53,827 nucleotides of DNA, from positions 1-53,827 of the forward strand of contig JAUNGE010000022.1 in the NCBI GenBank assembly GCA_030524675.1, read 5' to 3'. The notes beneath the pieces were generated by a model. That model saw only the letters and a list, made by a program, of their open reading frames with translations. It ran no database searches and was not told the DNA's origin. This DNA is from a bacterium (GTDB taxonomy: Bacteria > Bacillota > Clostridia > Lachnospirales > Lachnospiraceae). This document shows positions 18,325 through 25,160 of the stretch, piece by piece. The first letter of the stretch is position 1; the number at the start of each line of letters is the position of its first letter. Made by a program: the position numbers and the translations under genes.

Positions 18325-18375
18325 GAAAAAGATGTACATTACAGAGCCAGTAATTTACATCTTTTTCTTTTTTTT
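18325..18375. terminator. Intrinsic terminator
   Basis: A 12-13 pair stem GAAAAAGATGTA / TACATCTTTTTC is followed by eight T on the + strand. It lies between convergent genes and probably ends the regulator transcript. The A/T-rich stem could also work for the antiporter on the other strand. Confidence 0.85.
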
Positions 18376-18448
18376 CGATTTTTTGTTCTAGTTTCAGCTG
18401 TTGTTATTCCAGCAGAGAATGTGACAGAGATATGACAGAGCGGATAGG

Positions 18449-19375
18449 TCAGCGCAGGATGATATATACCATATAAGCGGCATACATCAAAATCATGGAA
18501 GCGCCCTCAAGCCGGTTTATCTCATATTTGGATTTGCAGAAGAGCCAACTGATTCCACTGAACACAAGGAGCAGGATGATGTCATATACGGATGTCATCT
18601 GTACCGGAATCGGGCTGATGGCTGCGGAAGCTGCGAGCACAAACAGGATATTAAAGATGTTAGAGCCAACCACGTTTCCGAGAGCCAGTCCAGTCTCACC
18701 TTTTCTTGCTGCCACAATCGATGTCACCAGTTCCGGAAGAGAGGTTCCCATTGCCACGATTGTCAGGCCAATCAGGCTTTGACTCAGTCCAAAGGTTGCT
18801 GCAATCTCAGAAGCGCTGTCCACAACTAGGTCACCGCCCGCTACGATTGCCGCCAGACCGCCCAAAATATAGACAGCGCTGAGAAATGGATTTAAAACTT
18901 TAATGTTGTCCTCGGCTGCATCGGTTCTTCCTTTTAATGCCTGATGCACTGTGCGGAACAGGAAATATGCAAAAAATACGAGCAGAATGATGCCGTCCAG
19001 ACGGCTGATATGCAGGTCGAACGCGACGAGCAGAAGCAGTACAACCGTGATAATCAGTGAGAAGGGATAATCTTTCAGCAGAAGCTTTTTGTCAATCGCT
19101 GTGGGAAGAATCACGGCACAGCATCCAAGAACCATCAGCAGGTTGAAGATATTGGAGCCGACCACGTTTCCGACTGCGATTTCATTTTGCTGGGAAATCG
19201 CTGCTGTGATGCTGACTGCGGCTTCCGGTGCACTCGTACCGAACGCGACGATTGTCAGGCCAATCACGATGCTCGGGATGCGCAGAAGTTTTGCCACAGA
19301 AGAACTGCCTTCCACAAAAAAGTCAGCGCCTTTTACCAGCAGGACAAATCCGATTAATAACCATACATACATCAT
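18449..19375 (-). CDS. Calcium/sodium antiporter (CaCA family, YrbG-like)
   Basis: 308 residues with ten or so membrane segments and two copies of the CaCA alpha-repeat: GLTIVAFGTSAPEAAVS with NVVGSNIFNLLMVLG, and GLTIVAMGTSLPELVTS with NVVGSNIFNILFVL. It exchanges Ca2+ or another divalent cation across the cell membrane. I start at the ATG at 19375, where GAGGG lies 9 bases upstream. The frame is open for 56 further codons, but those have no homology and run into the riboswitch terminator. Expression is expected to follow the upstream yybP-ykoY element. Confidence 0.92.
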   Translation of the reverse strand: MMYVWLLIGFVLLVKGADFFVEGSSSVAKLLRIPSIVIGLTIVAFGTSAPEAAVSITAAISQQNEIAVGNVVGSNIFNLLMVLGCCAVILPTAIDKKLLLKDYPFSLIITVVLLLLVAFDLHISRLDGIILLVFFAYFLFRTVHQALKGRTDAAEDNIKVLNPFLSAVYILGGLAAIVAGGDLVVDSASEIAATFGLSQSLIGLTIVAMGTSLPELVTSIVAARKGETGLALGNVVGSNIFNILFVLAASAAISPIPVQMTSVYDIILLLVFSGISWLFCKSKYEINRLEGASMILMYAAYMVYIILR

Positions 19376-19502
19376 TTTCTTTTCCCTCTTTTCTTGTGAT
19401 TTTTTATTTGTGAGTTTGTGGTATGTGCCATGCAATCCGTATATTTGTGCCATATATCTGTGATGTACATAGTTTAGGTTTGCATGTCTGTGGGAGTTTT
19501 TC

Positions 19503-19563
19503 TGAAAACAGAAAGAGACTTTTATCATACCTCCAAAATTCACAGGGGTATGATAAAAGTCTC
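19503..19563 (-). terminator. Expression-platform terminator of the riboswitch
   Basis: On the - strand GAGACTTTTATCATACC pairs perfectly with GGTATGATAAAAGTCTC, and a T-rich run (TTTCTGTTTTC) follows. The 5' arm shares GACTTTTATC with the 3' arm of aptamer stem P1, so the two structures exclude each other. Confidence 0.88.
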
Positions 19564-19694
19564 GCTATTTTCTCATGTAGACCGGAATCCAATATGATGT
19601 ATGACATGTGATAACGCATACATAACTCATATTTTCTTCGAGCTGACGACGCTACAAACCATCCTTTTCAGGATGCCAGCTACTCCCTCTTATC
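19552..19694 (-). ncRNA. yybP-ykoY (manganese) riboswitch
   Basis: Read on the - strand: GATAAGAGGGAGTAGC at the 5' end, then a hairpin (GGCATCC / GGATG), then GCGTCGTCAG, a central arm, and AGCGAGACTTTTATC at the 3' end. The GGGAGUAG entry, the CGUCA junction and the GCGAGAC exit are the hallmarks of yybP-ykoY. GATAAGAG pairs with CTTTTATC to close P1. The family senses Mn2+ and controls cation transporters. Here it precedes a CaCA antiporter. The central arm seems longer than in short examples. Confidence 0.88.
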
Positions 19695-19837
19695 GATATT
19701 CAGTATATGTGTGCGGATATGTTCTGTCAAGTCCCTTTCTGCGTATTTTACAGAAATTTTACAAAATGGCAGTAAAAAATCTGAAACAGTATAAAATGCA
19801 AAAGCCTGTGGCATAAAAGTGCGTTCGCAAAAAAAGG

Positions 19838-19866
19838 TTGACAAATGCCTGAAAATCCGTTACACT
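19838..19866 (+). promoter_or_regulatory. Promoter of the ATP-grasp operon
   Basis: A perfect TTGACA (19838-19843), a 17-base spacer and TACACT (19861-19866). Transcription would start near 19873, just before a terminator hairpin. Confidence 0.8.
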
Positions 19867-19881
19867 TCTCCATAAGAAACA

Positions 19882-19920
19882 AGGGCGTTCTGCTGATAAG
19901 AGCAGAGCGTCTTTTTTTTA
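19882..19920 (+). terminator. Leader terminator/attenuator of the ATP-grasp operon
   Basis: GGGCGTTCTGCT, loop GATA and AGAGCAGAGCGTC form a stem of about 12 pairs followed by eight T. It sits some 10 bases after the predicted start site and before the first gene, so most transcripts would end here unless it is relieved. No aptamer or leader peptide fits in so short a leader. Confidence 0.8.
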
Positions 19921-20001
19921 CTTTATAGAAAAGTTTGCTAAACTTCTTGTGAAATAGAATTGTTTGGTAAATTTCCTGTGAAGCAGAGTTGCTTGACTAA
20001 A

Positions 20002-21414
20002 ATGTGCACTCGCAGGAAAAAGGAGCTGTTCCAGGGGGAACGAACGGCTTCTGAGGTTGATTTTTGGAAAGGGATAGATGGTGATGCTATGGAGAGAGAG
20101 AAGATGGATTTGTATGAACGAGCGGATACGGTCAATGAACTGCTGGCGAGATATGGGGTGAAGTTTGGGATTTATAAAAACAATCATTTTCATGAGCAGC
20201 TTTTTCCGTTTGATGCCATTCCCAGAATCATTGAGAAGAAAGAGTTTGAGTACTTGGAGCGGGGTCTAAAGCAGAGAGTTGCGGCATTGAATCTGTTTTT
20301 AAAAGACATTTATAATGAAAAGAAGATTTTAAAAGACAAGGTGGTGCCGGAGGAATTTATCTATGCCTCGAGCGGCTACCTGGCACAGTGCGAGGGAATC
20401 GTGCCGTCAAAAGGTGTGTATTCCCATATTTCTGGTATTGACCTAGTGTATGGAAAAGATGGAGAGTGGTATATTCTGGAGGACAATCTGCGTGTGCCGT
20501 CGGGAGCTTCCTACCCGATGATTGCGCGTGAGCTGTGCAGGCGCAGCAGCCCGAGAACATTCCAGAGCATTTCTGTGGCGGATAACCGGAATTATGCGGC
20601 GCTTCTGAAGAAAACGCTGGACTATGTGAATACGGGTGGTCTGTCTGTCGTGATGACGCCAGGACGTTACAATGCGGCATATTTTGAGCACTCCTATCTG
20701 GCAGAACGAATGCATGTGCCGTTAGTGACATACAATGACCTGATTGTGGAGAATGACCATCTGTATTTTGTGGATTATGATGGAAAGCGGCAGCAGGTAG
20801 GCGCGGTCTACCGCCGGATTTCTGATGAGTATCTGGACCCGATGAATTTCAATCCGGCATCTGTGATTGGAATTCCGCATGTCTTTGACATTTACCGCAA
20901 GGGAAATGTGGCGCTGGTGAATGCACCAGGCAACGGCATCGGAGATGACAAGGGCATTTATTACTTTGTGCCGAGAATGATTCGCTATTATCTGGGCGAG
21001 GAACCGATTTTACATAATGCGCCGACCTATCTGCCTTTCTATGAGGAAGATATGAAGTATGTGCTGGAACATTTTGACACGCTGGTATTGAAGGATGTAG
21101 CAGAAGCGGGAGGCTACGGCGTAGTATTCGGAAGCAGCATGACGGCAAAGCAGAAGGAAGATTTCATTGCTCTGCTCAAGCGTGAGCCGCGGCGGTTTAT
21201 CGCACAGGAAGTCATCGACTTTTGTGACCTGCCGATTCTGGAAAAGGGCGAGCAGGTGATGCGAAAAGCAGATTTGAGAGCGTTTGTTCTGACATCGGAT
21301 GAACCGGTGGTATGGAAGAGCGGGCTGACCCGTTTCTCCAGAAATCCGGATTCCTTTATTGTCAATTCATCTCAGGGAGGAGGATTTAAAGATACATGGG
21401 TGTTAAATCAGTAG
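20002..21414 (+). CDS. Circularly permuted ATP-grasp protein (peptide-ligase/amidoligase type)
   Basis: About 470 residues of the permuted ATP-grasp family (formerly DUF404/DUF407). Family marks are LKQRVAALNLFLKDIYNEKKIL, split in the N-terminal third, GIDLVYGKDGEWYILEDNLRVPSG, SYPMIARE, VNAPGNGIGDDKGIYYFVP, and LKDVAEAGGYGVVFG. These proteins are predicted to form amide bonds on small peptides. The start is uncertain. ATG 20002, ATG 20089 and an upstream TTG at 19960 share one frame, and none has a strong ribosome-binding site. Similarity to family N-termini begins before 20089. It heads a five-gene operon. Confidence 0.88.
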   Translation: MCTRRKKELFQGERTASEVDFWKGIDGDAMEREKMDLYERADTVNELLARYGVKFGIYKNNHFHEQLFPFDAIPRIIEKKEFEYLERGLKQRVAALNLFLKDIYNEKKILKDKVVPEEFIYASSGYLAQCEGIVPSKGVYSHISGIDLVYGKDGEWYILEDNLRVPSGASYPMIARELCRRSSPRTFQSISVADNRNYAALLKKTLDYVNTGGLSVVMTPGRYNAAYFEHSYLAERMHVPLVTYNDLIVENDHLYFVDYDGKRQQVGAVYRRISDEYLDPMNFNPASVIGIPHVFDIYRKGNVALVNAPGNGIGDDKGIYYFVPRMIRYYLGEEPILHNAPTYLPFYEEDMKYVLEHFDTLVLKDVAEAGGYGVVFGSSMTAKQKEDFIALLKREPRRFIAQEVIDFCDLPILEKGEQVMRKADLRAFVLTSDEPVVWKSGLTRFSRNPDSFIVNSSQGGGFKDTWVLNQ

Positions 21415-22076
21415 AAAATACAGACAGACTGTACTGGCTGGGAAGATATTCGGAGAGAGTGTACACGACTTTAAAGTTGTATGGGCAGCGTTTTGATAGT
21501 ATGATAGAGGAAGGGACGGAAGGATACGATGAGTTTTGCCGTTCCCTGGATATCCCCAATATCTATAATTCAGCAGAGGATTTCAGGCAGAAATATCCGT
21601 TTGGCAAGGATGACCCGAACTCGATTTACAGCAATTTGAAGAGGGCATATGACAATGCGATTGAGCTGAGGGAGGAAATTGGAAGCGAAACTCTGGCTTA
21701 CATTCAGCTTGCGGTATATGAGATGAATAAGGCGGCGGAGAGCGAGGCACCGATGATTGAGTTTCAGAAAGTGCTGGATGACATTTTGGCATTCTGGGGC
21801 ATTGTGGATGACCAGATTGAGGATGAGAATACACGAAATGTCATTAAAGTCGGAAAGCGTGTCGAGCGGATTGACCTGTATGGGCGGCTTCGCGTGGATT
21901 ATGTGAGTATGGAGCGTGAAATCCGCAGGCTGTGCGGAAGAATTGACCGCTGCAGCTTGCATTATAATAGAGAAGTATTGGAAACCTTATCTGCCATGAT
22001 AGACAGAGAAAAAATGAATGAGAAGCTGAATTATCCAGAAATTGTGAGGAAAATTGAGAGAATTCTGGAGGTTTAA
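21396..22076 (+). CDS. Alpha-E domain protein
   Basis: 226 residues, all-helical, of the alpha-E family (formerly DUF403), which almost always accompanies the permuted ATP-grasp protein. It has the N-terminal RLYWLGRYSERVYTTLKL motif and regularly spaced Glu/Asp/Arg helices. No enzymatic role is established. It overlaps the ATP-grasp gene by 19 bases with GGGAGGAGG before the start, so the two products are made together and probably form a complex. Confidence 0.9.
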   Translation: MGVKSVENTDRLYWLGRYSERVYTTLKLYGQRFDSMIEEGTEGYDEFCRSLDIPNIYNSAEDFRQKYPFGKDDPNSIYSNLKRAYDNAIELREEIGSETLAYIQLAVYEMNKAAESEAPMIEFQKVLDDILAFWGIVDDQIEDENTRNVIKVGKRVERIDLYGRLRVDYVSMEREIRRLCGRIDRCSLHYNREVLETLSAMIDREKMNEKLNYPEIVRKIERILEV

Positions 22077-22079
22077 ATT

Positions 22080-22997
22080 TTGAAGACGCTGAGGTTTCAC
22101 TACGAGTTACGAATTACATTTGATGAACCCGTGACACAGCATAGTTTTACGGTCCGGTGCAGTCCGCCGTCTGATGAGAGACAGCAGGTTCTGCACCAAG
22201 ACATTCATATTCTGCCAAAAGAGTTTTTGTGTGAAAACAGGGACTCTTTTGGCAATTCCTATTTTTTTGGACGTGCCAAGAATCCGCATGATTTGTTTGA
22301 GGTGGTGTCGGACGGGGTGATACAGACTGGATTGTCGGAGACAGTGAGGGCGGAGGAATCTTATCGGCTCGGCATGTTTTTGCAGCAGACGCCATACACA
22401 CAGCCAGGAGAAGAATTGAAAAAATTTTTTGAGAGTGTATGCCAAAACGGCAGAATGGGCCATAAAGGATGCTGCGATAAAGAGATTACACGGAGGGTAC
22501 AGGGGCAGAATGCCTTGGAAATGAGTTTGTTTCTGATGGAAGCTCTGCAAAACTCCTTCTCGTACAGGCAGGGGTGCACAACGTTTGGCACGACGGCGGA
22601 GGAAGCCTGGAAGTTGGGCTGTGGAGTCTGCCAGGATTATGCACATATTTTGATTTCTCTGTGCAGGATGTCTGGGATTCCGGCTCGTTATGTGGCAGGA
22701 ATGTTGATTGGGGAAGGACTCAGTCATGCCTGGGTGGAAGTTGCACAGGATGGCAGATGGTACGGGCTGGACCCGACCAACGGTGTGCGGGTGCTGGACG
22801 AGCATATCAAGATATCGCATGGCAGGGATTACAATGATTGTCTGTTGAATCAGGGGGTTTTTACCGGAACTGCTAGGCAGACGCAGAGTGTTTCAGTCAG
22901 GGTGGAGGAAGAGGAAAGGCAGAAGGAACAAATGGGAGAAACAGGCAGAAACAGCTTGCAGAGACAACAGATGGAGTGGGCAGAAAACAGCATGTAG
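22080..22997 (+). CDS. Transglutaminase-like protein with bacterial N-terminal domain
   Basis: 305 residues. The N-terminal beta domain (LRFHYELRITFDEPV) is followed by a transglutaminase/papain-like core. The catalytic Cys is in GCGVCQDYAHILISLCR (about residue 180), the His in GEGLSHAWVEV and the Asp in GLDPTNGV. It probably hydrolyses or transfers amide bonds, as the partner of the ATP-grasp ligase. The start codon is TTG, supported by GGAGG 9 bases upstream. The last 30 residues are a Glu/Gln-rich tail from purine-rich DNA. Confidence 0.9.
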   Translation: MKTLRFHYELRITFDEPVTQHSFTVRCSPPSDERQQVLHQDIHILPKEFLCENRDSFGNSYFFGRAKNPHDLFEVVSDGVIQTGLSETVRAEESYRLGMFLQQTPYTQPGEELKKFFESVCQNGRMGHKGCCDKEITRRVQGQNALEMSLFLMEALQNSFSYRQGCTTFGTTAEEAWKLGCGVCQDYAHILISLCRMSGIPARYVAGMLIGEGLSHAWVEVAQDGRWYGLDPTNGVRVLDEHIKISHGRDYNDCLLNQGVFTGTARQTQSVSVRVEEEERQKEQMGETGRNSLQRQQMEWAENSM

Positions 22998-23083
22998 AAA
23001 CAATGGATGGGATAAGCAACAGGCGGAAAAGAGAATGAAATATTTGTGAGAATATGAAAAAAGGTGAATGGAGGGAGACGAAG

Positions 23084-24025
23084 ATGATTTCGGTGGCGAG
23101 TGTGTCTCTTCCTGTGAATGAGACACTGGAAATAAAGAAAAACCGCTTCTGTCCAGCAGACGGCGGAAACGGCAGGCGAATCAGCATTGTCACGGGAATT
23201 CATGGGGATGAGCTGGAAGGGCAGTTGGTCTGCTATGAAGTGGCGAAAAGAATTCGGGAAAATCCGGAAAAACTGAGGGGAACGGTGGATTTATATCCTG
23301 CACTCAATCCTCTGGGAATTGATTCGATTACCCGCGGAATTCCAGGATTTGACCTGGATATGAACCGCATTTTTCCAGGAGTGCCGGATGGCTCTCTGAC
23401 AGAGTATCTGGCGACAAGGATTGTGGAGGACCTGGTGGGGTCTGATCTCTGCCTGGATATCCATGCGAGCAATATTTATCTGACGGAGCTGCCGCAGATT
23501 CGCATCAATGAGCTGCACAGGAAAAAACTGGTGCCTTTGGCGATGGAGGCAAATGTGGATTTCGTCTGGGTGCACGGTGCCAACACGGTGTTGGAATCCA
23601 CGCTTGCTTACAGCATGAATACACTTGGGGTGCCAACTCTGGTGGTGGAGATGGGCGTTGGGATGCGCCTGACTCCAGCATATGGCATGCAGCTGGCGGA
23701 CGGCATTTTCCATCTGATGAAAAAGCTGCGCATCTGGGACGGGGAAGATATCGCGGTTCGGACGCCGATTGTCTCCATGGAGGCAGACGAGGTCAGCTAT
23801 CTGAATGCTGCAGTATCTGGCATTTTTCTGAAAAAGAAGGAGCATGGATGCATGGTGAGAAAAGAGGAGGAAGTCGGTGCAATTTTGAATCCGTTTACAG
23901 GGGAAGTGTTGGAAAAGGTGTGCGCGCCGCACGATGGACTGTTGTTTACAATCCGAGAATATCCGGTGGTGGATGAAGGGTCTCTGATGGCGCGGATTTT
24001 AAAGCGGGAGGTAGAGGAGTCATGA
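23084..24025 (+). CDS. M14-family succinylglutamate desuccinylase/aspartoacylase-like amidase (first copy)
   Basis: 313 residues. The zinc carboxypeptidase-like fold has GIHGDELEGQ (first His and Glu ligands, about residue 37), DLDMNRIFPG and LDIHASN (third ligand). The C-terminal domain (about residues 230-313) is beta-rich, like the barrel of aspartoacylases, and ends with DGLLFTIREYPVVDEGSLMARI. It would cleave an N-acyl or N-amide bond. The ATG at 23084 has GGAGGG 7-8 bases upstream and is preferred over one at 23054. Its stop overlaps the next gene by 4 bases. Confidence 0.85.
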   Translation: MISVASVSLPVNETLEIKKNRFCPADGGNGRRISIVTGIHGDELEGQLVCYEVAKRIRENPEKLRGTVDLYPALNPLGIDSITRGIPGFDLDMNRIFPGVPDGSLTEYLATRIVEDLVGSDLCLDIHASNIYLTELPQIRINELHRKKLVPLAMEANVDFVWVHGANTVLESTLAYSMNTLGVPTLVVEMGVGMRLTPAYGMQLADGIFHLMKKLRIWDGEDIAVRTPIVSMEADEVSYLNAAVSGIFLKKKEHGCMVRKEEEVGAILNPFTGEVLEKVCAPHDGLLFTIREYPVVDEGSLMARILKREVEES

Positions 24026-25005
24026 AGAAAGAGGTTTTATATACCATTCCTTCTCTGTACCGCGATGATTTCCGCATACAGGGATATCGGTTTGGAAGCG
24101 GGCAGAAGGCGTTGTGTGTGGTGGGCAGTCTGCGCGGAAATGAGTATCAACAAATTTATACCTGCTCAAAATTGGTAAAACAGCTGAGACAGCTGGAGGA
24201 GAGTGGAAATCTGTGTGAGGGGAAGGAGATTTTGGTGATTCCTTCCTTAAATCCAGGCTCTATGAATATTGGAAAGCGTTTCTGGCCTACTGATAACACG
24301 GATATTAACCGTATGTTTCCTGGATATGCGTTGGGTGAGACGACACAGCGCATTGCAGCGGGCGTGTTTCGGATTATCTCTGAATATCAGAATGGAATTC
24401 AGTTTGCTTCTTTTTATATGCCAGGAAAATTCTGTCCCCATGTGCGCATTATGAAGACAGGATATGAGAATGTGGAGAAAGCGAGACAGTTTGGACTGCC
24501 GTATATTGTCCTGAAGGTACCGAGGCCGTATGACACGACAACATTGAACTATAATTGGCAAATTTGGGAGACCGATGCGTTCAGCCTGTATGGCACGACG
24601 ACAGAGAGAATTGATGAGGAAAGCGCGCAGGAACTGGTGGAGGCGATTCTGCGGTTCTTGAGAGCCAATGGAATTGTGAAGCAGGAAGGCAATGCCACGA
24701 TGCAGGGGCAGCGGGGAAAACAGGATGCAGAAGAAAACGATGTCCGGCAGAACAATGTACCGGATTCTCATGTTCTGGCGGACAGGGAGCTGGTTTCTGT
24801 GCGTCCGAGGTATTCTGGCATTTTCAGAGGAAAAATTCAGGTGGGTGAACGAGTGAAGGCAGGACAACTCCTGGCGGAAATCCTGGATGCCTGTGAGGGA
24901 GAATGTTTGGAAACGCTGCGTGCACCTGTGGATGGAGTGGTGTTTTTTGAGCATGACAACCCCATGGTGTATGCAAATACGGCGGCGATTAAGCTGCTGC
25001 CATAG
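24022..25005 (+). CDS. M14-family succinylglutamate desuccinylase/aspartoacylase-like amidase (second copy)
   Basis: 327 residues, a diverged paralogue of the gene before it. SLRGNEYQQ replaces the HGDE zinc motif, with Arg at the position of the first His. TDINRMFPG is kept, but the third-ligand DIHAS motif is altered (QFASFYMPG). So catalysis may be lost or changed, and it may be a partner subunit. A hydrophilic Gln/Glu/Asn-rich insert (about residues 215-250) separates it from a biotinyl-lipoyl-like C-terminal beta domain (PRYSGIFRGKIQVGERVKAGQ). The start overlaps by ATGA, so the two copies are coupled. Confidence 0.8.
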   Translation: MKKEVLYTIPSLYRDDFRIQGYRFGSGQKALCVVGSLRGNEYQQIYTCSKLVKQLRQLEESGNLCEGKEILVIPSLNPGSMNIGKRFWPTDNTDINRMFPGYALGETTQRIAAGVFRIISEYQNGIQFASFYMPGKFCPHVRIMKTGYENVEKARQFGLPYIVLKVPRPYDTTTLNYNWQIWETDAFSLYGTTTERIDEESAQELVEAILRFLRANGIVKQEGNATMQGQRGKQDAEENDVRQNNVPDSHVLADRELVSVRPRYSGIFRGKIQVGERVKAGQLLAEILDACEGECLETLRAPVDGVVFFEHDNPMVYANTAAIKLLP

Positions 25006-25024
25006 AAGATTTTTTGAGCAAAGA

Positions 25025-25114
25025 AACCACCTGCTGTGCGCAGCATCATAAACTTGAAAAATGACTCATGTAAGCGGCATTTTTAGTTTATGATGCTGCA
25101 TTTTACAGGTGGTT
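25025..25114. repeat. Nested perfect inverted repeat (90 bp)
   Basis: AACCACCTG (25025) pairs with CAGGTGGTT (ends 25114). CAGCATCATAAAC (25041) pairs with GTTTATGATGCTG (ends 25098). AAAAATG and CATTTTT pair inside. That is 29 perfect pairs in three steps. It lies between convergent genes without a T-run at the outer end. It could be a small palindromic element or a bidirectional terminator/RNA stabiliser. Confidence 0.85.
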
Positions 25115-25160
25115 ATCATGGAAAAGATTAAAATATTTTATTTTTAGAATGTTTTTGATT

